Origin: Allantophomopsis cytisporea
Lineage: Eukaryota; Ascomycota; Leotiomycetes; Phacidiales; Phacidiaceae
Length of the DNA: 64,000 bases
Direction: 5' to 3'
Assembly (NCBI GenBank): GCA_024752435.1
Contig: CP103022.1
Span: 186,001 to 250,000, forward strand
Shown piece by piece: positions 1 through 12,556 of the stretch; positions within the stretch are counted from its first letter, which is position 1, and every line of letters starts with the position of its first letter. The translations under genes were made by a program, and so were the position numbers. The notes under the pieces were generated by a model. It ran no database searches and was not told the DNA's origin. It worked only from the letters and a program-made list of their open reading frames with translations.

Positions 1-213
1 GAATTGACTAAGGACCAACTCAAGACCAGATATGTTGGAAAGGTCGATCCTAAGAAGCACTTGGAAGACGTTGGACAACAGCTCATCGAGGACAACATTG
101 TCTCCGTCTCAAGGCAGATGATTGATAAGGAAGCCTCAGTACCAGTGAAGGAGACCAACGGTGTGAATGGTCAGACTCATGGAGAGGGCATGGATGTGGA
201 TGATGAGCTTTGA
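1..213 (+). CDS. C-terminal fragment of an unidentified protein (5' end outside window)
   Basis: The reading frame is open from the first base and stops with TGA at 211-213, giving about 70 residues. It is hydrophilic, with a helical lysine- and glutamate-rich stretch followed by a low-complexity tail ending in MDVDDEL. Such acidic tails are common on nuclear or cytosolic fungal proteins. There is no ATG before the coding-like sequence begins, so the gene must start to the left of the window. I do not recognise the family. The coding call rests on the open frame at the edge, charged composition and even codon use; the sequence after the stop turns non-coding at once. Confidence 0.6.
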   Translation, partial: ELTKDQLKTRYVGKVDPKKHLEDVGQQLIEDNIVSVSRQMIDKEASVPVKETNGVNGQTHGEGMDVDDEL

Positions 214-2135
214 GGGACACGAATTACATTGTATTATAGGCGTTTAGAGCTTCGGCTTAAGCTTGGGAAACTTGCATGAGCAGAATATATGGAATGACGA
301 ATGACATGGCCCCGTCTTGAACAAGTAGCTGGAGTATTCGTGTCAGAGCGCCAGACCAGCTTACACATCGCCACAGCAGTCCGGGGAAATTTATGCCCTG
401 AGTGAGTGAAGAAGCAGAGACGACGAAGAAGTAACATGGGATTTCGTGCTGTAAACAACTGGTGGACTATCAAGATAGAAAGGTGAAATGAAAGTCTGTG
501 ATAATCAAATAATTCCAATAACGGCAATAACGGCAAATACAACACTACGAAGGAATTTGTGATGTGTTATCGTGTATCATATTCTCTATATTTACCTACT
601 GTGCTTCGTTATGTTTGAGAGTTCAAGTCAGAGCTCGCATGGTGCTTCGTCGGCTTTCACCCATGCGCTTAGCAGTGGGTATCCACCTTCTCGACCCATC
701 CACCATGCAAACTTCAGCCTCTAACTGGTGAGCCTCAGGATTTGGGATTGCGTTGGATCGATTATCTGTCCTCGGAACAGACAGTCCGAGGACAAGCAGC
801 ATCGACCTTCACACACACCCCTCACCAACCGGATTCGTGCGAGTAAGCATCGCGCGTGCTTGGCAGATTGTCGATTGAATGCGTGCGTATTCAACACTCT
901 AACCTCCACAAACTCAAAAAATAGAGAGGCACAAGCCAGATTCTCCGCACTCAGCTATTCACTACTGCCCTTTCTCCCTTCTTCGTCGCCAGAAAGGCAC
1001 ACGGTGGCGGAGAAGCTCCATATTCTGGACACAGACTTCTCAACTTACCTTCAAGCAGCGCAAACTCTCCCTCGCATGCACGCTTCGCTTCACGGTCTTT
1101 TCCCTTCGAGACAACTGGCATGGGGCACAGACAGATTGGAGTGGGTCCTCCCTGGCACACACGCTTATGACCCGAGTTCCTAAGCCTTGAGATAGTGGGT
1201 CCCTGAGTTCTGTCATGCTGACATTTCAATTGGGTTTGGGCCTTGGTTGAGGCCGAGGGGATGGTGATATGGATTGTCAAGTCAAGTTAGCTTGTGGCTG
1301 CACTGACTGGCATTGCGTAGGATTGAGCATCCGGCGAGTTGTATGCGTGCTGGATATGGTGCTGCACTCCGTGGCCGATTCTGAGATTGAGCGAGAATAA
1401 TCGAGAAATATGAAGGGGATTTGTGGGAGTTGGCGTGGTTATCTTTCACTAGATATGTGTAAGTACAAGTAAATACACATATACACAGTGATAGACATAC
1501 ATATGCCTATCTGAAAGGTTTCGATGTGTCCATGATGAATCCGAGAAAACTCCAGTACCACTTGTAGAACATTCAATCTCCTCTATCATATGCATCGCCT
1601 CGCGCTCTCACCCCATAAATATGAACGCAATCAGTAAGGCGCTGGTGATTTTGCTCGAGGTAACGCACGGAGTAGTCCTCGGTTCTGTGTTTTCCCCTCC
1701 AGAACTAAGCTTTGGTCTTGGGAAAAGGTAGCATCACCCCCCCGCGATTAAGCTTGGTCCGCCACCAATCCCCAGTGAAAGTCAGCGCCTTTCCAGAAAG
1801 CCGGCAGATCACCCAAAGACTTAACACCAAGAGCTGCAATTGCGAGTCTGGCGCGGCACTCTATGGATGGATACCTTACTCGTCTAGGCTGGTGTACAAA
1901 GTCAGTGCTTTGCTCGGCCATAGTGGCATTGTCTTTGATGGCCTTGGTGGCATTATCGAAACAAACTAGGTACTGTACTGCACAGTATTCCCACGTAACC
2001 TGAATCTACTATCAATTGTTGTACTAAGAATATGGCCCTCTGTGTTGGTGTTCTGGACTTCGGGGATTGAAATTGACGAGGTATTGTACATACATATATA
2101 CATACATACATACATGTTCAGACACATCGGCCAGC
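214..2135. other. Intergenic, no gene recognised
   Basis: About 1.9 kb between the unidentified 3' end and the first transcription factor. The longest open frames (such as 728-1183 on the plus strand) have no recognisable domain, lack introns and overlap open frames on the other strand. Just before the next gene there is a short TACA-rich tract (2088-2114). I see no RNA gene. Confidence 0.6.
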
Positions 2136-4400
2136 ATGGACGAATCTCAAAAGGTCTCGAGATGCCCTGTCTGCGGGAAGACCTTTTTTCGAAAGGCGCA
2201 TATGCTCAGGCATCAGAGCCAACATACTGGGAATCGACCTTACACCTGCCAATTCTGCGAGAAATCATTTAAGAGGAGGTATGAATAAACAGTCACCCTT
2301 CTTCCCACGTTTTTCTATGACCCCAGCTGCAGAAAGTTTCCCACTGACGCTGCTTCCATCATAGTGATGTTCTCCGCGATCATTATTCGAGGTGTGGAAG
2401 GAGAGGCGATCGAGCAATTCCGAAACAAGAAGAGAGAGGAAGGAAGAGACATGCCTGCGACCATTGTGCGCGACTAAAGATCAAATGCGATGGTGAGGAG
2501 ACGCCATGTCGAAAATGCGTCGAGTTTGGGCGCACATGCGTGAGATCTAGAGGCAGGATGTCTATAGGATCGGAAGCCGGGTCTCCTCCAGATAATACTT
2601 CGACAGAGTTTACTACAGCCGACAGGAATTCTATCAGCTTCCTGCTCAACGATTCGGCGGGCGTCGATTTCGCAAAGCGCTTTTCGGAGTCTGCTGTGTC
2701 GGAACAGAGCTCTGTGGCAGATGCGGTGGATTATGGAGAGCCTCCTGAGACTGCGGGTGGTATTCCTGCTTTTGATAGAGGGACCATAGGCATGGCTGGA
2801 CCGGCTACTTTCATCTATGATCCTACTCCATTTTTCGGTGGCGATGATACTACTATCAATACCTTCATTAACGGACTGGGCATGGCGGCTTTCGAGCAGG
2901 ATTCGACTTGGCATGTGAAGAACATGGAGCCACCGCAAGCACACGACCAGCGATTCGGACGAGGACGAGATTGGTCGGCATTAGCTGTTCGAGCTGAAGA
3001 CGTCAAGGCGAAATTGCGCCAGGCGGTAGATGAGCTCACCAGATCACGGCCTCCTATGGATTGCCGGCCAATATTTCAATCTATCGAATCCATTACGCCC
3101 ATGCGAATCGACCAGGCCGTCAGATCATATTTCCGCCATTGGCATAAGCATGGCTGCATAATACACGAACGGTCTTTCGATCCAACAACTGCCGCTTTGC
3201 CGCTGCTTATGGCTGTTATGTGCATAGGCTGGCAATATTTCAAGTCTCCCTTCGAAGTTTCACAGGTCAAATTGCTACTGGATTTTATTGAGCACGCCAT
3301 TTACTCGCATGGAACGATTGCTAGCTACTACGAAATCCAGAATGTAGGGGATTTGATTCGGGATGATCGTCTTGATATGGCGGTTAAGCTTCAGGAGCTT
3401 CAGGGTGCTTATCTCATAATTGTTGTGCAGTACTGGGTGAACCCTTCTGCTGCTCAGAGGGTGAGGCAGCATAGATTTGCAAGAGTGGTGGCTGTAAGTG
3501 CTCTCGTCATCGGTACTCGATATATATACATGCTGACAGAATAGATGGCTCGAGCTCTCAAGCTGCCAACAGCAAGACATCCAGATGGTTTCAGGGTCAC
3601 AGATGAGGCCTCCTTTCGTCAATGGATTTTACAAGAAACGATGATAAGGTGAATCGACCCCTGCTATGTCCCGAATAATTCACTGATTTTTAAAGGACTG
3701 TTGTGACTATGGGATTGCTCGATAATGCTTTTGGTGAGTAAATTTAATCTTCCTTCATTCTGATATAGCGCTAATGTGTTTCAAGTTATATTCAACAACA
3801 TGCCGCCAAGATTTGGGTTTCTCGAAAGTGTCAATCCACTGCCCTGCGATGAACGTGATTTTGCAGTGGGCAGCTATCATGAAGCACAGATGTACAACCG
3901 TACGTTTGAACCAAAATTAACGACACGCATCGCCTTTCAAAAGCTCTTTGCCAACCCTGAGCCGAACATCGATGTCCTCGAGCCCCTTCGAAATGGTGAC
4001 TTGAGTATGCTTGATCTTCAGATTTTGATACATCGTAAGTCCAGTTCCGTGATATGCTGGGAAACACTACTAATGCATCACAGACCTGTACACATACATG
4101 TGGAAACAAACATTCGCCAACCCACTCTCCGAGATACTATCAATGCCGACGGTCACGAAGCCATTGCGAGTGGCGCTGCAGAACTGGCGCATCTTATGGC
4201 AGGAAGTGAGGGCACGCACCTCGGCTGAGGAATGGTCGGCGTCTGGATTTCAGCGACTGGCGGAGAGCTATTGGCAACTCACCAAGGCTGTGTTGCAGAG
4301 CTTCGAGAAGAGAGGTGGTTCCTTTGAACCCATCGAGATCGATTGTGGAGAAACTAGCAAACATCTCAGGACGCTTCTGAGTAGTCCGTCGAACGCTTGA
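2136..4400 (+). CDS. C2H2 plus Zn2Cys6 transcription factor
   Basis: A predicted nuclear DNA-binding regulator of 659 aa, joined from exons 2136-2278, 2365-3493, 3545-3648, 3696-3733, 3786-4034 and 4084-4400; all five introns are 47-86 nt, start GT, end AG and keep frame. The N-terminus has two C2H2-type fingers (CPVCGKTF..H..H, then CQFCEKSF..H..C), followed within about 30 residues by a Zn2Cys6 binuclear cluster (CDHCARLKIKCDG...CRKC...C). This double zinc-binding arrangement is a known but minority class of fungal regulators. The middle and C-terminal part looks like a weak fungal-specific transcription factor domain. The start is the ATG at 2136, the first in-frame ATG before the fingers. 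Targets cannot be inferred; the next gene downstream is another regulator on the same strand. Confidence 0.88.
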
Positions 4401-5534
<1,134 letters not shown>

Positions 5535-8232
5535 ATGAACCCCTACCCCGCCACATCTACCCATCGCCAACCGCCTGCTTCAGCACATCCACGTCCACAA
5601 TCTGCCTCTACGATCTTGACGACAGCCGATACCTACTCACCGTCACCAACTTCCCATCAATCCCCAGCAACAGGCCTCCCAAACACACACGCCCAGCTCC
5701 CAAACGGCCTACAAGTCCGTTCCTGCACAACCTGTCGCAAGCGCAAGGTGAAATGCGACAAAGCGCCAACGACATGTTCCAACTGCGCGCGCGCCAGCAT
5801 CCGCTGCGAATATCCCGCGCCCGGGCGTAAACCACGGCGACCGAAGGAGGGAGTGAGTGCGCGGGAGACGGAGCTGCTGAAACGCTTGCGAAAATTGGAG
5901 GGCGTGGTCGATGAGCTGAGCGGGCAGATTGATGTGGAGAGCGGACGCCAGGTTCGGAATGATAGTGTGGGAACCTCGACTCCTGCAGAGCCTCCTGATG
6001 CTACGAAACGGAGTGCCTCCCGCGGCGGGAAGAATTTCTCGAGTACTGAGCAGCCGGCTTATGTTACGGCGTTGAAGAGCCCAGTTCTGTCGCCTACTGG
6101 CACGGAGGCGGGTATGGAGAGGGAGATGGGGAGATTGGTTGTTGATGAGGGGAAGTCGAGATATGTGTCGAATACATTTTGGGCGAGCATGGCGGAGGAG
6201 GTATGTTTGAGATGATGGAATTTGTGCGTGGATGCTAATTTTTATTAGGTTGAGGATATTCGGGAAATGCTTTATGATGATAGTGGGAGTGATGAGGAAG
6301 CTGCTTCAGCTTCGCCCGAAGCATCATCACATGCGACTCATGCTGATAAGGATCATCATTCTTTCCTATTGGGATACTCGTCTTCCAATGTTGATTTACG
6401 TCCGCTTCATCCTTTACCGTCACAAATATTGTTCTACTGGCAAACCTTTAAAGAGAATATACATCCTTTAACGGGTCTTCTTCATGTTCCTACAATGGAC
6501 AAGGCGATCATGGAAATTAAGGATAATCTAGATGGGCTGGCAAGGAGTACTGAGGCTCTGACTTTTGCTATTTATTATGCAGGTTTGTAGTATTTGATCC
6601 TATTCTGATCATCTCACTAATTCCCTAGTCCTTACCAGCTTGTCGGAAGAACAGGTCCAGGTAAATCTGGGCGTTGAAAAAAAGACGCTGCTCGCCAAAT
6701 ATCGATTTGCAATTGAACAGGCACTTGCAAAGGCAAACTTTCTCAACACGAGCGAATTGGTCACACTGCAAGCCTTTGTGCTCTTCTTGGTTTGTGTGCG
6801 GAGACATGATGACACGAGATTCGTATGGACTTTAACTGGACTTGCAATTCGAATGGGTGAATCACTTGGGCTACATCGTGATGGTGCTACCTTTGGCTTG
6901 TCTCCCTTCGATGTGGAAATACGTCGTCGACTATTTTGGCAGATGATGGTGCTAGATGTTCGTTGTTCTGAGGATCACGGATCCAGTCCTACTATCATCA
7001 ACTATGACACAAAGCTTCCCCTTAATATCTACGACATTGACATCTCACCCGAAATGACCGAACCGCCGCCGGAGAGAACAGGGGTTTCAGACATGACATT
7101 CTGCCTGATACGTTACGAAATCATCAGAGCTACCCGAAGTGTTCTATTTGCGCCAGCCAGTCATAACCTGAACCAATTAGGAGTAGACCCTGTACAAGGC
7201 CAGACGGTCGAAGAAAAAGAAGAGAAAATCCGTTATTGTCATGAGCTTCTCGAGACAAAATATCTACGATTCTGTGAGGGTGCCGGTCCCCTCTACGAAA
7301 CAGCTGCCACAATAGCTCGCCTTATCATCTCGAAAATGGGTCTGGTCATTCACCACCCTTTCCACAATCCAAACGGCATCTCTGGTCTAAGTTATGAGAA
7401 ACGCACACAATTGTTCATTACGTCGACAAATATCATCGAGTACAGTCAAACACTCCAGAATTCAAAGGAGACACAGATGTGGGGTTGGCTGTTCGTCACC
7501 TACGTCCAATGGCACGCCATCGCCTTCTGCCTGGGCGAGTTATGTGTACGACCACGCGACAACATGGTCGAACGCGCATGGAAGGCCGTATATTCCGTCT
7601 TCGCCGACTGGCAGACCCAGGTATCGCATTCGAAGAACGGTATGCTGTGGTTACCAATGCGCAAGCTCATGGCCAAGGCGCAGAAGAAATGGGACGCGGA
7701 CAACGAAGCCAAATCCCGCGTGCAAGAGCAGGATACGCCCAAGAGCGTGGACGAGCTGAGGTTCTACCCATTGGGTGACTCTGCGAATTTGAGTCCGACA
7801 CAGCAATCCGTCGATCCCCCGCTCTCCCCGCACCAAGAGGAGATTACTAGTGTTTTCACCGCGCAGTCCACTTCTATTGGTGCTACCCCTCCCTATACTG
7901 GAGAATACGCTTTCGTGCCGTCTATTGAACTCGGTGGTGCAATTTCGCGGCGGTCTTATCAGTCACCGCAGCAGCAGGCTGAGCAGTTCCAGTTTGCGGG
8001 CATGGGCGATGGCTTGGGGGGTGCGGGTGCGGATGCGGATGTCAATGTCGATTTGAATAATGTGGATGTGGACGGGATCATGCAATCTGCGACGGATATT
8101 GATATGAATGCTCTTTCTGGTGATGTCAATTGGCAGGATTGGGATGCTATGATCAAGGAATATCAGATGGAGGTTGATAGTGGCAATCCGGATATCAGTG
8201 TTGCCATGGGCGGCAATTTGAGTTGGTGGTAG
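5535..8232 (+). CDS. Zn2Cys6 / fungal_trans transcription factor
   Basis: A predicted nuclear regulator of 867 aa, joined from 5535-6200, 6249-6582 and 6629-8232 with two short introns (48 and 46 nt). A Pro/Ser/Thr-rich N-terminus leads into the Zn2Cys6 cluster CTTCRKRKVKCDKAPTTCSNC at about residues 59-79, a basic linker (GRKPRRPKEG) and a predicted coiled coil suited to dimerisation. The middle contains the fungal-specific transcription factor domain with the typical motif ending in FWQMMVLDVRCSEDHG. The C-terminus is Gln/Asp/Asn-rich and acidic, like an activation domain. The ATG at 5535 follows a long CT/AC-rich leader typical of fungal 5' UTRs. Specific targets are unknown. It lies 1.1 kb downstream of another zinc regulator. 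Confidence 0.93.
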
Positions 8233-8539
8233 TGATCATGGAAAGGTATGAGATGGATTGATTTGTTTGAGCGGTTTGGATTTTGCGTGGTGTGTTGGGC
8301 GATGGGGTTTTGCTTTTGGGGGTGGGATTTGGTGTTTGGGGGGTGGATCGAATGGGTTTTTTGGGCGGATGCGGTCGGTAGATTGGCTGTCCTCATGGAT
8401 CTCTACTCTTGTATTGTATTATGGTAATTACTCCGAATATACATATCACTTGAGTGTTTTGACTACATCTATCAAGCTCTGCGTATGTGATGTATTTTTA
8501 TGATGACTTAAGGTTTGCCGGGGATTCGGGCCATGGCCA

Positions 8540-8870
8540 TTGAGACTGGTATGATTATGGAGAACTTTGTGGATTGACGACTAGTGATTATAAGAGATAT
8601 GAGTGATCGAAAGCTTGCAATTAATAGAAACCTTACGCTTTTGGAAAGCAGCAAGATGATTGAGAGCTGTAGGATTATGGAAAGTTATAGATTTCTTGGA
8701 GCAGTACATTTCTGAAGGCCCATCAAGTTCTTGAAAACGGTACCGTTATTCGTATCTGCAGAGTTCTGGAGAGGCATAGATTTCTGAAAGCCGTAGAGTT
8801 TCTTGAGTATCATACAGTTCTTGAAAGTCGTATAATCCTTGAAGGCAACAGAACCATGGAATTCAACACA
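8540..8870 (-). repeat. Degenerate 18-bp tandem repeat array (hexapeptide-coding relic)
   Basis: Successive segments of about 18 bp follow a loose pattern like TTCTTGAAAGCCGTAGAT, for roughly 15-18 units. Read on the minus strand, part of it (8685-8876) is open and gives six-residue units such as FKDYTT, FKNCMI, LQNSAD, FKNLMG and LQKCTA. A similar array with related hexapeptides lies at about 10.2-10.5 kb on the plus strand. The units differ too much for a recent satellite, so an old repeat-protein gene relic is likely. I do not recognise the protein family. Confidence 0.55.
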
Positions 8871-9168
8871 AATCATTAGAACAATACTGGAAACTTTTCT
8901 TGAAATACTTTCATTCTCTTGTCTGACTTATTAAACACTCGTCAAAGAAAAAGTGATGTCTCAGGCATTCGCGTCAAGAGTTTAGTTCTGGGTACACCTA
9001 CGTAGTACATACATGCCCCCCCACTCAACCACACACAAAAGTGACAAAGAACTCCCTCTCTCTGGACAGCGGCTAGAACCACTGTAATAGTCTTCGAATA
9101 TGCGCACAATATAAGCTACATAGTACTGTGCGCAGGTTTTCACGAAGTGAAGACCTGCGGCGGAGAAA

Positions 9169-9216
9169 AAATTGATGATGATTGTGGGATTCAAAGCCAC
9201 TCCATGAAGAACAGCA
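9169..9216 (-). pseudogene. Truncated duplicate of tRNA-Leu 3' half
   Basis: This segment repeats, with a few substitutions, the 3' half of the adjacent tRNA-Leu plus its downstream T-rich trailer. The T-loop has TTGAATC in place of the normal TTCGAATC, which would break the B box, and no 5' half is present. A still shorter piece (9139-9161) may be a third copy. It is a tandem partial duplication, not a functional tRNA. Confidence 0.7.
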
Positions 9217-9227
9217 GCAAAAATTGA

Positions 9228-9334
9228 TGATGACTGTGGGATTCGAACCCACGCCCGTGAAGACCAGCAGGAGTAGAATCAATCGAATGAAAGAAACCTG
9301 AAGCTGGCGCCATAGACCGCTCGGCCAAGTCACC
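9228..9334 (-). tRNA. tRNA-Leu(CAG) with intron
   Basis: Read on the minus strand: acceptor GGTGACT pairs with AGTCATC at the 3' end (one G-T wobble); the D arm contains GCCGAGCGG; the anticodon stem CCAGC pairs with GCTGG around the loop TTCAGGT, placing CAG at positions 34-36. A 27-nt intron follows position 37, the canonical site. A long variable arm and a T arm GTGGGTTCGAATCCCAC complete a class II tRNA. The discriminator base is A, CCA is not encoded, and a run of five T follows for Pol III termination. The type II variable arm and anticodon agree on leucine. Confidence 0.92.
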
Positions 9335-10149
9335 GTTTTTGTTGAGGTGGGAAGCTTATTCCAGTACTTGTAAATTTGTCAAGCGGGGGCACACCATGCA
9401 AGCTGATTGGTGCCCCACTGGCATGCATAGATGAAACCATACAGTCTCAGAGTCACACCCGTAATGACTTTGGTACAGTCGATTGAGGAATCCGAAGTGT
9501 TGCTTGAAGTTATGTGGGGTGTTGGAATTTACATTCATTGTACTGGCATTGGTTATTATTTGAATGGATTGGATGAAAGAATAGGCCTGTATATCTCGCG
9601 CCATATTGTGAATACGCAAATTACTGGTAATAATTTAAAATGAGACTTATGCTGAAGTAAAATGGCGGTCACAGGCACACTTGATCCAAATGTTCGGGTG
9701 CAAGACTCGCGCTTTCCAACAAGAATGATTATATATAAATCATCTGCATTCATAATATCAACAACGAATCTGGGAATATCTGGGGTAAGACCCCAGGCTC
9801 AGTTTCAATTTGTACAAGAATGAGGGCGAAGTCATGATAAGCGATCAAACACCCTCATTATCAAGTTCTCAACCACATTTTCTATATACAACATGAGATG
9901 TACGCAATAAGTAGTTCTCCGATACAGCTATAATGAAAGTCAAGAGTTTTCCGCAGGTAGAAGATTCTATCCTATCACCTAATGCTCAGGTGCATTAAAA
10001 AGGTCGCAACATGAATTTATGTGGACTCGGTTGAAAGTGCAATCCCGCCTTTCATTCTGCTAACCTTCACCGTCCCTACGGTAATAATGCAAAACCAAAC
10101 AAGCACAAGCTGCCCGATAAACGAAAAAGCCTAACGACTAAGGTTACAG

Positions 10150-10520
10150 TAGACCTGCTTATGGGACAGTCATCAATGATTGTACAGCTTCGTGGAAATC
10201 ACCGATTGTTAATAGATGTACCGGTTTCTGAAATTGTATGGCAAAGACTTCTTGAAAGTCACCGAGTGAGTGATAGATTTACATTGATCGAGGGCGGCAT
10301 AATTATTGACCGTTGTGCAAACTTGGATGGTCTTGGAGTTGTTTCATCGCTCTCAATGAACGTAGTGCTTCCGAGAAATGCAACGGTTTCTAATAATGAT
10401 ACTATTCTTGATGATCCGACGGCTCTTACTGAATATGCAGATCTAAATAAATGTACCGCTTTCAGGGAATATACTAGCTTAATAACTATAAATCTCCAGA
10501 AATATGTTGCAACTACGCGG
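10150..10520 (+). repeat. Second degenerate 18-bp repeat array (hexapeptide relic)
   Basis: Units of about 18 bp recur here (examples TTCTTGAAAGTCACCGAG and TTCTTGATGATCCGACGG). The plus-strand open frame 10161-10610 reads as six-residue units such as TVSNND, TILDDP, TALTEY, ADLNKC, TAFREY. They match the pattern of the minus-strand array at 8.5-8.9 kb. Whether the 149-aa frame is still expressed is doubtful: it lacks a domain and lies in AT-rich DNA. Confidence 0.5.
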
Positions 10521-12556
10521 ATATCCATAAAACGGGACCCCAAAGTACGCTACACGGGCCGCAATAGTGGTATACAGGTGACAGGCAGAAAACTGCCGTT
10601 GCTCTTCTAGGTTTTACGTATGAGGATCAAGTATAATGTCGCAAGCACCTGCGATGAACGGATGATAATACTGAGTCGGCTAAAGCTACTACTTGTGGTT
10701 TACTATTGCGAAGCTGGAAGGACGTATGACTGCTAAACCCTCTGTTGTTATTTTGTCTTGAGAGCTTAGCGATCTCCGTGTTACACACCTGCATTCGCCG
10801 CCAGCACTGCATCATACGCAGCAGTAACCATTATGAAATTCATGGCGTTATTTTGATGGAGGATGTCATGAAACGCCAATAAATCTCCCTATTGTGCCGC
10901 AAGTGAAATTGTTGATCCATGCATATATATAGCCACTTTAAAAAGTTGCTGAACTGATCAGTATACGTTAGACGTGCAATTCACTATTCTCAAGACGCTC
11001 ACTCATTTAAATATCCCAACACCTTTCTTATAATCAGCCAAGTTATTGTATATCTTCGGTCCGAGTGATTCCCATTGTATATCTCGTTCATTTCCTCTGT
11101 TGCTAATAAACAGAAGAACTGTGTCCATGGAGGAACCTTCGAATAAGTGTACTGCGTAAGGACGAGTCCTTTTGAAAGCAATACGGAGACACTTCCAGCT
11201 CATGCCTGTACGAATCCTGCAACCATCGATCCGACGTACTCTTGGGATTGAACAAAAGTACGAATCTGCTGTACTGCACCTAATTCGCTGATGAATGCTT
11301 CGGATTGTACATGTTGAAAAAAGTTAACACGTTCTCAGTTTGAGGGTTCCAAATACATGAAGCTACGGTTAAGTTTATATATATCAGAGCACAGGCACCA
11401 ACCAACTGGCTTAGGTTTACCGTAGATACAACAGCTCCTGCTTAAATATATTGTTGCCCGTTGTTAAGCGCAACTGGTAACCAATAGTTCGACTTCATCG
11501 TTTATTAAGCGAAAAAGGAGACTGGAGCTCAAATTCAAGTATCAGATGATGCGACTTCGATCATCGTAACTAGCTATATATCCTATGATTTCAGCTTTTG
11601 TATTCTCATAGCTTCAAGTGTCTATGAAAAAACTAAGAGAGAAGTACAGGTCTGTGTCTAGTTCTTTTCAAGAAGTACACTAGAAGAAGGCCAACATATC
11701 CCCGAGGTTATATAGCAAAGTTAAGCCTTCTCTGCACCTGGAACGATCTAAACAACCCTTTGCGGCCGAGAAATCAGGACAAAGTATATAATCACTGACT
11801 TGTGATGGAGGTTTATCGCCAAGGTTCCATTCCAATAGTCTTTGCAATATTTCAGAAAACCTCACTTGGTTCAGCCCAGAATTATATAGCCTCTATCTTT
11901 GCCAAGAAATTGTACATGTGAGCTGTATAAATCAAACGGATATGAACACAACTCCTTAAAAATATGATTAGAAATCAATATGAAGCTTTTAGAGTAATTT
12001 TGTGTTCTCCTCGGAATTTCAAGTTCATATCAGTGAGGTATGGTTGGGTTCCCTTCATCTTCAAATCTCTTGGTTTTCAACAGCGCGCCATTCATGTTAT
12101 ACCCAATGAATACCTTTATAACTTCCCTTGTTGTCTCATTTTACCTGTTCTATATGGCGGCTTCTAAATGAAACCTATATTAAACTTGTGATAAGGAGAG
12201 GTATGTTCTGATCTTCGGTTCGGTCTATAGCTTCTATAACCCTTGAGAAACAACAAGCTGCAATAAAGGCTATCAGCAAAGGTATATTAGTAGACCCTGA
12301 ATATAAGGCCCAGTAGAAGGGTATCCATAACATATCACTCATATAAGACTGGTCTGTTATCTGTTTGCATACAAGAAGTAGGGCAACTCAAAAAACTAAG
12401 AGCCAACATCAGCCTGACCCAATATTGAAAAGCACCAAGTCATCTTAACTATATTAGGTTGGTGCCGTTATGTACAACCATAATATGCTCGGCAGATGGC
12501 GACTGAATAATAGCTTACCTAGCTAGTCACATCGTTGTTCAATCTCAACTAATACC

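Larger units (their letters stand above)
8233..12556. other. AT-rich gene-poor region
   Basis: About 4.3 kb without a convincing protein gene. It holds a tRNA-Leu, a partial tRNA duplicate and two degenerate 18-bp repeat arrays (separate entries). The rest, especially 10.6-12.5 kb, is AT-rich with short frames full of stops. A stretch near 12235-12310 reads briefly like decayed coding sequence, but I cannot assign a family. Confidence 0.6.

Noticed and set aside
728..1183. 151-aa plus-strand frame
   Set aside because: No domain or homology-like motif; an open frame also exists on the opposite strand, and composition looks non-coding.
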